Below the pieces are notes generated by a model that was not told the DNA's origin, ran no database searches, and worked only from the letters and a program-made list of their open reading frames with translations. From Plotosus lineatus (Eukaryota; Chordata; Actinopteri; Siluriformes; Plotosidae): a stretch of 64,000 bases of DNA. Positions 12,645 to 25,308 of this stretch are shown here, piece after piece. The DNA lies in NCBI GenBank assembly GCA_024760905.1, contig CM045733.1:29612501-29676500 (forward strand), in the 5' to 3' direction. The translations under genes and the position numbers were made by a program. The first letter of the stretch is position 1. Each line of letters starts with the position of its first letter.

Positions 12645-14133
12645 CAGGTCCTTCTCAAAAAAATAGCATATTGTGATAAAGTTCATTATTTTCTGTAATG
12701 TACTGATAAAAATTAAACTTTAATATATTTTAGATTTCATTGCACACCAACTGAAATATTTCAGGTCTTTTATTGTTTTAATACAGATGATTTTGGCATA
12801 CAGCTCATGAAAACCAAAAATTCCTATCTCAAAAAAATTAGCATGTTTCATCCGACCAAAAAAAAAATAATAAAAAAAGCGTTTTTAATACAAAAAAAAA
12901 GTCAACCTTCAAATAATTATGTTCAATTCTGCACTCAGTACTTGGTCGGGAATCCTTTTGCAGAAATGACTGCTTCAATGCGGCGTGGCATGGACTGCTG
13001 AGGTGTTATGGAGGCCCAGGATGCTTCGATCGCGGCCTTAAGCTCATCCACAGTGTTGGGTCTGGTGTCGCTCAACTTTCTCTTCACAATATCCCACAGA
13101 TTCTCTATGGGCTTCAGGTCAGGAGAGTTGGCAGGCCAATTGAGCACAGTAATAGCATGGTCAGTAAACCATTTAGCAGTGGTTGTGGCACTGTGAGCAG
13201 GTGCCAGGTCGTGCTGAAAAATGAAATCTTCTCCATAAAGCTTTTCAGCAGATGGAAGCATGAAGTGCTCCAAAATCTCTGATAGCTAGCTGCATTGACC
13301 CTGCCCTTGATAAAACACAGTGGACCAACACCAGCAGCTGACATGGCACCCCAGACCATCACTGACTGTGGGTACTCGACACTGGACTTCAGGCATTTTG
13401 GCATTTCCTTCTCCCCAGTCTTCCTCCAGACTCTGGCACCTGGATTTCCGAATGACGTGCAAAATTTACTTTCATCCAAAAAAAGTACTTTGGACCACTG
13501 AGCAACAGTCCAGTGCTGCTTCTCTGTAGCCCAGGTCAGGCGCTTCTGCCACTGTTTCTGGTTCAAAAGTGACTGGAATCAGCCCTTCTCCACAATCTTC
13601 CTCAGGGTCCGGTCACCTCTTCTGGTTGTGCAGCGTTTTCTGCCACACTTTTTCCTTCCCACAGACGTCCCACTGAGGTGCCTGGATACAGCACTCTGGG
13701 AACAGCCTATTCGCTCAGAGATTTCTTTCTGTGTCTTACCCTCTTGCTTGAGGGTGTCAATGATGGCCTTCTGGACAGCAGTCAAGTCGGCAGTCTTACC
13801 CATGATTGCGGTTTTGAGTAATGAACCAGGCTGGGAGTTTTTAAAAGCCTCAGGAATCTTTTGCAGGTGTTTAGAGTTAATTGGTTGATTCAGATGATTA
13901 GGTTAATAGCTCGTTTAGACTACCTTTTCATCATATGCTAATTTTTTGAGATAGGAATTTTGGGTTTTCATGAGCTGTATGCCAAAATAATCAGTATTAA
14001 AACAATAAAACACCTGAAATATTTTGGTTGGTGTGCAATGAATCTAAAATATATGAAAGTTTAATTTTTTATCAGTACATGACAGAAAATAATGAACTTT
14101 ATTACAATATGCTAATTTTTTGAGAATGACTAG
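12645..14133 (-). mobile_element. Tc1-like transposon copy A
   Basis: 1489 bp with long (about 200 bp) imperfect inverted terminal repeats (CAGGTCCTTCTC ... GAGAATGACTAG), flanked by TA/TA. It inserted into a hAT transposase relic (12401-12640). The transposase is on the minus strand and broken. Confidence 0.92.
12935..13803 (-). pseudogene. Tc1-like transposase pseudogene, copy A
   Basis: It starts MGKTADLTAVQKAIIDTLKQ with the paired-like helix-turn-helix, then GRKRCTTRRGDRTLRKIVEK. An internal deletion near 13570 removes the second HTH, and a frameshift near 13273 separates the ends. Catalytic pieces remain: LDESKF, FQHDLAPAH and SPDLKPIENLWDIVK (DD34E type). Nonfunctional. Confidence 0.9.
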
Positions 14134-14140
14134 TATATAG

Positions 14141-14392
14141 CGTTGAGCCATTAACCTGTTAGTGAAAAGATTTTATAATTTTGCATAAAATGTCTATAGA
14201 TATAGAATACAGGACTTAATGCTTGTGGAGTGACTAGATCTGTATAATTAACTAGCCCATGGCAACATTGCCGCAGCAGTGTACCCTGTGTGCAGGCTAC
14301 TGGCTAGTTGCTTAGGTCTAACGTTGCCTTTACACATAGGTCTGTATTATATATATATGCGACGGGAATGAGGGTGCTTACTTATTACTCTG

Positions 14393-14426
<34 letters not shown>

Positions 14427-16019
14427 TACACACACACACGTGTTATGTATATAAACTATACATGCTGTATTACACTATACTATCACACTTTCATACACAC
14501 ACACGTATACCATGTACGTGTACATGTATGTAAAAGCATGTGTATGCATGTATATTTTTGCATGTATTTATTTATATTGGTAGTTATATATGAATAACAT
14601 GAAACATTTCTATTTCATAAATTTAAAATGACATGGGATAGTTGAAATGTACAATTTCATTATATAAGATGACCTATGCAAGAAGTAAATCTAGGTTTAC
14701 TAAACGCATGTTTTGAAGGTTTGTATTTTCTAGTTCAGTACTTACAGTGACATGTTTTTGAAGGTGCCGTGTATTTTACACTTGTTACTTTTGAACAGTA
14801 AAATTGTAGTTGCTTTTACTAGATCCAGACTCAAGTTTTCAGAGTGTAATTGCTTCAAAATGTGTTGGATTTGAAGGCACTTTTATACTCTAAAAATGAC
14901 TTCAAATGCCTTCTACACGCCCAAAATTCAAAAAAATTTTCCTGGGGGAGACCCCCCAAACCCCACTAAAGAAAAGGGATACCCTTCCCACGCTTTGCAC
15001 ACCTTGGGTCTAACCACCCGCGGTGCTGCTTCACACCTCGATGGCTATGCAGCCTCATTAATTTTTTTTTTTACAGTTTATCCACATTTTTTTTTTTTTT
15101 TTACCACTACACCATTGCTGCCAAAGCAAACGTGACAAGGAAACTGAAGGTTAATAATAAGGTTAACATTGGGCGGTCCCTCTCTCGCTGTCCGTCTGTC
15201 CCTCTCTGTCCGTCTGTCTCAAATCACTGAATAAAAAGTTTGCTTTAACCTCAACAGCTTACGTCGTCCAGACAGAGCCCCCAATCTCATCACTGGACTC
15301 CATCCGGTAGAGAAAACCCTTCTGTCCTACTGGTATTCATTTTGTGCCTCTCGCAACAGCTCTCTCTGCATAGAGCGGTACTTTATCACACAGCATGATC
15401 ACTGGTAATTTCAGTGTACAGATGCAATCGCTCACTCTCGCTCAGCCGTCCCTCCTTCCCTCCGGAGCAAATGACAATAAGCTTCCACACAATAGACAAA
15501 CAAGCGCCTACAGACTGAAACCCAGCCTCAGCTCAGCTCCCCTCCCAAGCCCAAATCTAAGGAGTGAACATTCACAGATTTTGATAGCAGTACACTGGAA
15601 AAAAAGTTCTGATGCATCTTTCAGGTATCATCAGTACTTTTACAGCATCAGCTGATTAATCACTGTTTAAATGTATGCGATATTAAAAAAAGTCCAGATA
15701 ATTACAAATATAGATATTGGAAATCCTTCCCATAAACACTACCTACACAAAGCTTGAACAGATGCACATTGGTCAGTATTTCTGCATTAGATCTTTTATA
15801 TAAGGCTGTATGGATCCATATTAAGACATTAAAGAGAATTAAAATGAATGCAGAGTGAATATATTTATTTTCCCAGCCAGAAGCACAAACCGGGTATCCA
15901 TAGAAAAATTACTCAATGTTTTCTGACCAATCAGATTTGAGAATTCTGTCCCACTGAACGGAAACCATAACATTATACAGCAATGTTACGGTGCCCCCTA
16001 AAGGCCTTTTTTTTTTTTT
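14141..16019. other. TAF3 intron 2, no gene recognised
   Basis: A (GA)n/(CA)n microsatellite near 14.4 kb, (T)n runs near 15.06-15.1 kb, otherwise unassigned sequence with only short meaningless open frames. Confidence 0.45.
14388..14440. repeat. (GA)n(CA)n microsatellite
   Basis: GA run of about 14 units followed by a short CA run. Confidence 0.9.
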
Positions 16020-16380
16020 AAATTTCTTTTGGAGCGACCACAACGGTTTGTAATGACTGCTGGGATTAGGGATTGGGTTCAAGTTCAAGGTTTGGATTAA
16101 CAGGAGATTAACAGAAGGAAATAGAAATTTGCTTCATATTTATTGTTCCTCTGAAATGAAACTTGATTAAAACTGAAATGAAAAAGTGTCCCTGGGTCGA
16201 GATCAAGATGATCTGTTCCAACATGTTCTAGATTCTGGCCCAGCCCATTCCCCATCCCTACAACAAGTTTGGTGAAAATTAGTCCAGTTGTTTGTGTGTA
16301 ATCCGGATCACAGACAGACAAAAAAAAGTTGAGAACACAAGGAAAGAAATGTGCGGTCGGCATTCCGACAAGGCTTGTGT
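16020..16380 (-). repeat. Possible LINE 3'-end fragment
   Basis: CAGCCCATTCCCCATCCCTA, CAAGTTTGGTGAAAATTAGT and ATCCGGATCACAGACAGACA follow the wording of a 3'-terminal repeat seen with Rex-type LINEs in fish. No coding part; strand uncertain. Confidence 0.35.
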
Positions 16381-17949
16381 TGGTATATTATTAAAAAAGG
16401 AAAGCAGTGACGTTACTGCTCGATGAAATAAAACTTCCACTCAGGACATGAAGCCTGAATTCTTCACACATTATACAAGAGATTCCGCATTCATTACGAT
16501 CCTGTTGATATACTCCTCACACTCGAAGGTGTGCACATTCACAGACAGGACAGGCTTGAGAAACCCTTTACGAGAAAAAAAACACTTCAAAAATCCAACA
16601 GTGTGCATGGAGTACTGTGTTTTTATAATATACGGAGCATACGGTTGATTAATAATTATTTATTTATTTTAAATGACACTTGCAGCATGACTTCCACACA
16701 CAGACTGATAAATAAGATCTACAACCTGCACACTCCTCCACATTTGAAACAGAATCTTACACAATGTCAGAAGCTTTCTGCCAATCCGGTTGAAACCAAC
16801 CCGAGGGTGTGTGTAACTCTGTACACGCATCACCGCCACGGAGGATCGTTATTACGTACAACGGATCACTACTGCTGAAAGACAAACTCACGAATGCTGC
16901 GTGCCAGGTGTGAAAAAACAGGCGACCAGAGTTACCACAAGTTCCAAGTATTGACGTGGGGACTTTTTGGACAGATCGGTCTTACTACTATAGTTTTTCC
17001 CGCATTGCAATCAGTCTGCTCAATCCACTCTCCACACGCTTAAAGGGGACAGTGCACGCTTCCCAGAATTCAACTCATTCGTTTTCTTGACATGCCTCCC
17101 TCACAATGGATTTGTGAATTTAAATCAGTATATACTACATGAGAATGGCATGATCTGATTGGTCCACTATGTCTATTTTTAAAAATCGTTATTTGAAGTG
17201 GAAATGGAGGTAATGCAATCCCTGATGCTGAAACCCTAGAAATAAATAATAATAAAATACTATCCCAAAAAAAGATAAAGAAAGCTACACTGCATAGTCT
17301 TCAAATATTGAAAACACTTCATTCAACCTGTAAACTGAATTAAACTGATACCAGGGTCAACAAACTGACATACAAGTATTCAAGTACATCGCTGTACGGC
17401 TCGCAATGTGATAGCAAATATATTGTTTACCTCGTGATCCACTGCAAAGATAAAATATACAAATAAATGAAAATTTCATTCAACAATGTGCTTTTTGCTG
17501 ATGTTGCCATCTCGTAGATACTATAACATTTATGCACCTCAGGTTGTATGATTAAACTGAACAACTTTCAAATAAACTATTCATAGACAGCCACCACACT
17601 TTGCAATATAATGTTTTAGTACTGTATGTACTACATGGGAGCATGTTTTAAAAAAATAAATAAAATAATTTAAAAAAAAAAGTCCAACATTAAATTTTAT
17701 TCTTCAGTTTATTTTACATCCATATCTAGTGGAGATGTGCAATCAGGATACTGATGGGCTAACCTATTACTAGGTTATCAGCTCACATACCATTAGTAAG
17801 GACATCACAACTGGGGGAGGGTCCCATCTCATACCAAGATAATTACTAACACTAGCCACACAGCGATTCTGTTTATCCTAGATTTATTACACGAGGAGCA
17901 ACAAGATCCGGATTGAAAGGCTTTGATAGCAAGAATTTCCCCCCCCTGT
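16381..17949. other. TAF3 intron 2, no gene recognised
   Basis: AT-rich unassigned sequence; no splice-flanked conserved reading frame or inverted-repeat element was recognised. Confidence 0.45.
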
Positions 17950-18062
17950 ATGTTTCTGCCTTGCGATGGCCTGGCAAGCTGTCCAGGGTGTACTCTGCCC
18001 TCTCCCAGAGTGGGCCGAGATGAACACCAGCCTCTCCACGATACTAATTAAGTGGTTACGAA
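17950..18062 (+). repeat. SINE tail fragment
   Basis: CTTGCGATGGCCTGGCAAGC, TGTCCAGGGTGTACTCTGCC and ACTAATTAAGTGGTT follow the usual end of a common teleost SINE. No head is present. Confidence 0.45.
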
Positions 18063-18277
18063 AAAGAATAAATTTTTCTCCTTTCCATTTTCCAAGACCA
18101 AAGCAAATATGACTTTACTAGCTGTTGTATTTTACTCATTGCAGGTGACTGGGGAGAAGCAACAGCAAGTGAACAGGCCTGCCGACCAGCAAGAAGCAAA
18201 GCAAAACATTTTGGATATATTTTTTGAAGTCGTTACAAACAAAAATTATATACAGCATATAAACACACACACGTACA

Positions 18278-19036
18278 AGTGTGACACAAAAGAATGGGAA
18301 TTTTTGAAGTGCGTATTGGCAGACATGTGCAAGTGGCAGCACTGCGAGACAGTGACCTTGAGCAAGTAAGCACTCCGACATTTTAGTAACCATGGATCGG
18401 TGGAACGGGCAACAGCGTGCGTTAGCCATAAAAATGTTTTATAAAAACGCTGATAGTTTGACAGCTGTGCAGAGGGAGTTCCGACGTTTTTACAAATTAG
18501 GACGTCATGGTGCTGGTTCCATCAAACCACACGATATTGGATTAATAACTTTTAGGAGAAACCTGCTTTCAACAGGATGGAGCGACATCACGCACTGCAT
18601 GGCAATCATTGGAGGCTGTGCGAGAATTGTTCGGTAACCGTCTGATCACAAGATTCGGTAACGTTCCCTGGCCTCTTCGATCACCAGATTTGTTTGTCGG
18701 CGATTTTTTTTTTCTTGTGGAGCTCTCTCAAGAGTAAAGTGTACACGACTTGACCAAGAACTCTGGACGAGTTAAAACAGAGAATTCAGGATGGAATTCA
18801 GTGTCCCAGCTGAGATGTTGCGGCGGTCAATGAGGAATCCCAACAGCAGATTTCAAGAATGTATTCGTACAGGAGGACACCATCTACATCAAGTAATTTT
18901 TAAAAAATTAAAATTCCATCATTGTTTCTTGAACGGCATGTTTTAAGGTTTCAATTGCTGTGAATAAAATATTTTTCCTCCATCACTCTTGGTTTTGTTG
19001 GATTGTTAAAAATTTCACGTTTTTGTGCGTCACCCT
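18278..19036 (+). mobile_element. Mariner/IS630-type element relic with short TIRs
   Basis: The left end GTGTGACACAAAAGAATGGG and the right end (reverse complement GGGTGACGCACAAAAACGTG) form imperfect inverted repeats of about 30 bp. Between them is a deleted transposase. About 760 bp. Confidence 0.6.
18392..18898 (+). pseudogene. Deleted DDE transposase (arthropod-type mariner relative)
   Basis: The N-terminus MDRWNGQQRALAIKMFYKNA and VQREFRRFYKLGRHG match an HTH domain found in many arthropod transposases. The C-terminal part reads VPWPLRSPDLFVGDFFF, then KVYTT, TLDELKQRIQDGIQ and RFQECIRTGGHHLHQVIFKK. The centre, with the first catalytic residues, is deleted, and a stop lies in the middle. 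Confidence 0.6.
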
Positions 19037-19510
19037 TCACATCAGATTTTAGATTGATGACTCACATGCAAACACTTACATACAAATTTTTTGAAAGCCT
19101 TTGGTTTAATCAGCAGCAGTGATCAGTACATCACACATCATGCTATCAGCATGACTCAAGTGGAATAACCCAAATTTTCCCAATTTGAAAAAAATACTGA
19201 CAATTTTACATAATTCCTAATTTATGGCTTTGAACTAACCACAATACCCTCTATACTCCATCCAACAGGGGATCAAACTTGATATTTATAACAATATTGC
19301 CTGTCATCACAAGACTGCACTCTCAGAGGCTCTCCATGGTAGAACTCCATCACAGCAGGATGTGCAAACAGGGCCCTCTCATGTTCAAACACTGCAACTG
19401 CCTTAAATGCATAATTAAGAGAAAACTGAGGTCATGTGAGTCGTGCATCTGAACATATTATGGCCCGAATCAGGATTCACATCCCTGTGGAGGTTTACTC
19501 TGCTTTCATC

Positions 19511-19511
19511 A

Positions 19512-19547
<36 letters not shown>
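19511..19547. repeat. Poly(A) tract
   Basis: About 37 uninterrupted A. No retroelement recognised directly before it. Confidence 0.92.
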
Positions 19548-19549
<2 letters not shown>

Positions 19550-19908
19550 CAGCCATGTACAGTCACAGTAGACGAACGGGTCTAATTTCCCTGATTTTGT
19601 AGTAATGCAGTTTCTGATCAGGTGAGTGCGTCAGGGTGCTGGAAAAACTAAAGAGGAAGCTGAGCAATCAGGAAGAGGATCATAATCTGAATTAAAGGGG
19701 AAACCCTCACAACATTCCAGTTTTCCATTAAACACCAGCGCATTCCATATTAATTCTCATGCTCTGAAAGATTCATGTTTTTCTACATTCTTCCAGCTCA
19801 TGGATGTTAATCAGAGCACACAGACCGTGTTTGGTAGCGTCATACACAAACTCATCAGGTTGTTCCGCCTACACCCTGCAGTGTACTGAACATTAAGGAA
19901 AATAAAAT

Positions 19909-19910
<2 letters not shown>

Positions 19911-19941
<31 letters not shown>
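19911..19941. repeat. (CA)n microsatellite
   Basis: About 15 CA units. Confidence 0.92.
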
Positions 19942-19943
<2 letters not shown>

Positions 19944-20590
19944 TTACCTCATCAGTTCACAAGCCGTATTTCTTTAAGTCATTCATTTGTTTTGAAATGG
20001 AAAAATAACTTGAATATTACAGAACGAACCGGCATGTCTACTGGTGTGCATTTTCATTGGTACTGCCATTTAAAAATAGCATGAGGGTGATGGTACAGGA
20101 GGAAGGTACAGGGAGCTGAAAAAAACTGCACTCACACACAAAGTTTGTGCTCACTTAAAAAAATGTCCTTTTTAAAAAGAAAAGCTCAAAAAGAGTGTGC
20201 ATACTTCTAGAGTGGTGGATTTTTGCTGGAAAGTGTACACTGGTGTACAGAGAGCCATTTTCAGCAACTATCAGATGGACGCAAGTTTGAATGTTGAAGG
20301 AAAAAGTGAAATTTTCTGGGTGACCCAAAACTTTTAAACAGTATGATATGTATGTGGGAGTCAGAAAAAGGTCTCAAGTTGTTGACATGTTTTTCTTTTT
20401 ACCAGGTCAAAGCAGAGTGAATACTTTAAAAAGTGCGATGTAATAAGATATGAGCTATACGAACAGAACCAGAGGACATTAGTGGTTAAACAGCTCCAAC
20501 ATGTGGCTGCAATTTTCACTGCACCAGTTTCAGAACAACCCCTGAACCAGGAAATGGGCCTGAATTGCAAGTGAGCAATTGAGCGAACAA

Positions 20591-20593
<3 letters not shown>

Positions 20594-20633
<40 letters not shown>
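20594..20633. repeat. (GT)n microsatellite
   Basis: About 19 GT units, close to long C homopolymers at 20705-20725 and 20790-20799. Confidence 0.92.
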
Positions 20634-20635
<2 letters not shown>

Positions 20636-21292
20636 CGCACGGTCGGGGCACCCAGCTGAGCCCTGGCTCCAAGCCCAGTTAGGCCTCCTGCCCTGGCTAG
20701 AGTCCCCCCCCCCCCACCCCCCCCCACACACACACACAATCTACTACCTAGGCTTTCTGCCATCTGGGCTGGACCCCGAGCTAAAACACCCCCCCCCCAC
20801 CCTCACACAGTCCACTTCCTGGCTGACCTAAAACAACCCTGATCATGTCTGCCTCTCCACCACCCGCTGACTGTGCCCTGTGTGTGATGAGAAGTGTGTG
20901 CATGCGTGTGGTGCCAGACACTGGGATAGAAGCCAGACAGGAAGTGTTGGAGGATGTCGGCAGGTGAGACAGAGGGAAAAAGGGATAAAGGCTTGAGGAG
21001 ACCAGAGCCATTGGGGCAGACAGCTTCAATGGTTTGCCGGTCTGAGAAAACGCACACACACACCTTTCTTCTACAAGCGCTTTCTGGTCCAACAAAAAGT
21101 CACACACACTATCCAGCCCACTTACCCCAAAACACACACACACCAGAGGAAGTCTGAGACCTGAGAAGATCAGGCTTGTGATTTCAACAGTGTTTACTGT
21201 CAGGGTACTATTCAATAACTGATGTGAACATTTCAAAAGTTTCTGCCTTCAGGTACTTTCAAAAATCAGTGGCATCACATTTCTATAAAGAA

Positions 21293-21323
<31 letters not shown>

Positions 21324-22334
21324 CTATTCAAATTTAATGACATTATGACTCATTTATAAAACGTAAGGAGACGTTTGCACAAATTTAAAGTTGGCACCAA
21401 TCAAAAACCAGAAGAAAAAAAAGAAAAAAAAAAAGAAATGATGGACCAGACAACGCAAATGTGAAGTACTAAATCCTCCCACAACTGACAAAAACCAGAA
21501 CAGCGGAAATGTGTTTTAAACCCATAACGGCTACAGTGCAGAAAATAAACAGGACTGATGGTAAGTAATTGACACGTCATTACAGCAGCAGTCTGGAGCA
21601 CCATCCTTCTGAAAATGTCTTCCAGCCATGAGGTGGTTTTTGCTGTCATGGCCGTGCTCAGAGGTCGCGCATTAAATGAAGAGAATGGGGGAAATATGTT
21701 GTGTGCACCACTGCGACCTTCAGCACACGTGCACTTTCGAGCTTATCCTCTTCATTTAGGGATGCATATTTTGGTAAACTTACAGATGCAAATATTTTCG
21801 GAGAGCCACTTTTAGACAGCAGAAATATATATAATATACTTTCATCACAATGTGACAGAATACGAAAGAGTTTAAACTGAGTTTTTACAAAAGGTTGAGT
21901 ATCAGTATGGAAAACAAGCAAGTAAACAACCACGAAAATACGATGTAGGGCTGCGGAGTGTAGAACATTTGAAAAACTTTCCTCAAGAAGATAAACTGAA
22001 GAATTTTAGAAAATTCCAAGTTGGAAATGAGTTGGGCATAATTTGAACTGAATTTATCATGAATCTGGATGTTTTAACCAAAAGTACACTGCAGAATTTA
22101 TTCTAATTTCATTCAAGTTCCCTGTGATTAGAGTAACTTGCATTTGGAAAGGTTCCAGTTTTGAAAATTTCTGGGTTTTTGAAACCCCATTAACGCTCCA
22201 CCTCCTTTCTAATAAATAAAAAAAAAAAACATTGCCACTCCTTAAATGAATGTGTTACCACCAGAGGGAAACAATTTAAAAACACATGTTCTCAACAAAT
22301 GTATCGATCCCTTTTTCCTTCGCCAACAAGCCAA

Positions 22335-23118
22335 CAAAACCAATGTTTTGATCTTACATCTAATAACCGCCCATGTGTACTGGGAGCAAAATGCTAGACC
22401 AAACTTACAAATTTTACTCGATCAGTCTCTGTAACGGTAAAATGAGGCGTTCAACTGCCTGTAAAAGTGAGTTTACATGGAATTTCAAGACCTCCTGCCA
22501 CTGGGGAATGTCTAATGTTCATCAGTAACAACACATTTGATCGTTCCGCCATGCTTTAAAAAACTGGAAAATATTTTACTGTGGTCTCTTGGTCAATGTC
22601 CAACTACCGATGAACCATTAGAAACTGCTACAGCAAAACCATGGGATGCTCTGAATGAATGGAGTGATGAGCCAGATATGGACCTATCAGAAAGTGATGA
22701 GTATTTTTCACCCGATTCTCCTACTCACTAACTTCATAAATTTAAAGACGTTCCTAGCCATGAGCTTGTTTGTGTTGACCGGTTCAACGTGCCATGTGCT
22801 AAAGTTGACATTTGTGTTGATTGGCTCGATTTTACTTCCGGGGAAAATGTTTAAAGGAACAGCACCGAAAGGAAAAAGTGAGGGGTCCTTTTTTTTTAAA
22901 TTTTATGCTGTTTTCTGTTTATTTTCAGCTTTCATGTAAGTAGTTTGGTTGCTACCACGAAATGAATAACACAAACACGGGTAAAACACTTTTATTGTTG
23001 TTATTATTTATGTTTTTCACCTATGTTTTTCACTTACTGTTCCACTCCGCTGGTAATATTTCAATCAGCACCCACCCAGTCCAATTTTTAATCATGTCAA
23101 ATACAGTATTTTATATAT
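22335..23118 (+). mobile_element. Element Y, copy 1 (left end missing)
   Basis: Shares a long block with 56.4-57.2 kb and 62.8-63.3 kb: CGCCCATGTGTACTGGGAGC, GTAAAAGTGAGTTTACATGG, then a short open frame ending WSDEPDMDLSESDEYFSPDS, then TGTTCCACTCCGCTGGTAAT. The acidic tail could be the end of a lost transposase. In TAF3 intron 2. Confidence 0.6.
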
Positions 23119-23125
23119 AAAGGGT

Positions 23126-25196
23126 CGGGTCATGGGGGCAGAAACCTAAGCAAAGAGGTCCAGACGTCCCTCTCCCCAGCCACTAGCTCCAACTCTCCCT
23201 GGGGGACATAGTCCCTCCAGCATGTTCTAGGTCGACCCCGGGGTCTCTTCCCGGTTGGACATGCCCGAAACACCACACCAGGGAGGCGTCCGGGAGGCAT
23301 TCTGACCAGATGCCCGAGCCACCTCAACTGGCCCCTCTCAATGCGGAGGAGCAGCGGATCTACTCCGAGCTCTCCATAGATGGTAGAGTTTCTTACCTTA
23401 TCACTAAGAGAGAACCCGCCACCCGGCGAAGGAAGCTCATTTCAGCCACTTATATACGTGATCTTGTTCTTTCGGTCACTACCCAAAGCTCGTGACCATA
23501 GGTGAGGGTTGGAACGTAGATCGACTGGTAAATTGAGAGCTTCACCTTGCGGCTCAGCTCCTTCACCACGACAGACCGGTACAGGCACCGCTAAACAGCA
23601 GAGGCTGCAGCGATCAGTCTGTCGATCTCTTGCTCCATCCTTCCCTCACTTGTGAACAAGACCCCAAGATACTTAAACTCCTCCACTTGGGGCAGGACCA
23701 CATTCCCGACCCGGAGGGTGCATCCCACCCTTGTCCGACTGAGAACCATGGCCTCGGACATGAAGGTACTGATCCTCATCCCGGCTGCTTCACACTCGGC
23801 TGCAAATTGCTCCAATGACAGCTGGAGGGCCCGACTTGATGAAGCCAAAAGGACAACATCATCCGCAAAAAGCAGAGACTCGATCCGATGGCCACCAAAC
23901 CAGAACCCCTCAACGCCTTGACTGCGCCTAGAAATTCTGTCCATAAAAATTATGAACAGAATCGGTGACAAAGGACAGCCTTGGCAGACTCCAACTCCCA
24001 CCGGAAACGAATTCGACCTGTTATTGTCAATACGGACCAAACTCCGGTGATACAGCGACCGAATGGCTCGTAGCAACGGGTCCGGAACGCCGTACTCTCG
24101 GAGCATGCCCCACAAGATCGTTTGAGGGACACTGTTGAAAGCCTTCTCCAAATCCACAAAGCACATGTGGACAGATTGGGCAAACTCCAAGATCCGGTGG
24201 AGCGTATAGAGTTGGTCAAGAGTGCTACGGCCAGCACGAAAACCACATTGTTCCTCCTGAATCCAAGGTTTGACTATCAGTCGGATCCTCCTCTATAGTA
24301 CCCCTGCATAGACTTTCCCAGGTAGGCTGAGGAGTGTGATTCCCCAATAATTGGAACACACCCTCCAGTCCCCCTTCTTAAAAATCAGGACCACCAGCCC
24401 AGTTTGCCAATCCAGAGGTACAGCCCGTGATGACCACGCGATGTTGCAGAGACGTGTCAACAAAGACAGTCCTAAAGCATCCAGAGCCCTGAGATATTCC
24501 GGGCGGATCTTGTCCAACCCAGAGCTCGACCACTGAGGAGCTTTTTGACAGCCTCAGGGACCTACACGCTAGTGATGGGCGGACCCCCACCCGAACCCCC
24601 AGGGTTTTCCTCTTCCACAGAGGGCGTGTTGGTGGGATTGAGGAGGTCAAAGTATTCCCTCCACCTCTCGATGACATCCCCAGTCGTGGTAAGCAGCTCC
24701 CCACCTCCACTGTAAACAGTGTTTGTGGAGAACTGCTTGCCCCGTCTGTCGGATGGTGGTCCAGAACCTTTTTGAGGCCAACCGATAATCACTCTCCAGG
24801 CCCTCACCGAACTCCTCCCATGCCCGAAATTTTGCATCAGCAACCACCTCGGCTGCAGCACGTTTGGCCTGCCGTTACCTGTTTGCTGCCTCGGGAGTCC
24901 CACAAGCTAATAAAACCCGATAGACCTCCTTCTTCAGCTGGACGGCCCCCTTCACCGCAGGTGTCCACCACCGGGTTTGGGGATTACCTCCACGACAAGC
25001 ACCGATGACCTTACGGCTACAGCTATGGGCTGCCGCCTCAGCAATGGAGGCACAAAACATGGCCCATTCGGATTCCATGTCCCCCGCCTCCTCCAGGACG
25101 TGGTTGTAGCTCTGCCGGAGGTGGGAGTTAAAGGCCTCTCGGACAGGGTACACCACCAAAGGTTCCCAGCATTACACGCTTGGACCTGCCAATACA
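23126..25196 (-). mobile_element. Degenerate non-LTR retrotransposon (LINE)
   Basis: About 2.1 kb of a reverse-transcriptase ORF on the minus strand in several frames. From 5' to 3' there are an upstream segment (SRKVIGACRGGNPQTRWWTP), RT block DKIRPEYLRALDALGLSLLT, VDLEKAFNSVPQ, CQGCPLSP and LLFADDVVLLASSSRALQ (catalytic FADD intact), then KYLGVLFTSEGRMEQEIDRL and a C-terminal GRPRTCWRDYV. The endonuclease is missing (5'-truncated), as usual for LINEs. The clade is probably I/Nimb-like; not certain. In TAF3 intron 2. Confidence 0.85.
23591..24190 (-). pseudogene. Reverse transcriptase core of the 23-25 kb LINE
   Basis: The longest open piece (199 residues from the first Met): VHMCFVDLEKAFNSVPQTIL, GVGVCQGCPLSPILFIIFMD, GHRIESLLFADDVVLLASSS, VGNVVLPQVEEFKYLGVLFT. 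These are RT palm motifs including FADD. It ends at a stop at 23591, and the C-terminal part continues in another frame. Confidence 0.85.
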
Positions 25197-25197
25197 C

Positions 25198-25308
25198 ACA
25201 GGGATCCCTCGCTACGTCGCACCTCAATTAGTGTGGCTTCAGTGCATCTTGGGTTTTAAAAAAATAAATATTTATAGAATTAAAAAAAATAAGGAAATTA
25301 AGGAAAAA
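25198..25308. repeat. TIR element X, copy 4 (end fragment)
   Basis: ACAGGGATCCCTCGCTACGT then an AT-rich run; one end only, squeezed between a LINE fragment and the foldback element. Confidence 0.5.

Larger units (their letters stand above)
19040..22330. other. TAF3 intron 2, simple-repeat rich, no gene recognised
   Basis: It contains microsatellites and homopolymers (19.5, 19.9, 20.6, 20.7, 21.3 kb). Open frames of up to 151 codons at 20.4-21.2 kb come from low-complexity CA/GT and C-rich sequence. Confidence 0.45.

Noticed and set aside
20781..21236. 151-codon minus-strand open frame
   Set aside because: Low-complexity CA- and C-rich sequence; no start context, splice sites or recognised motif.
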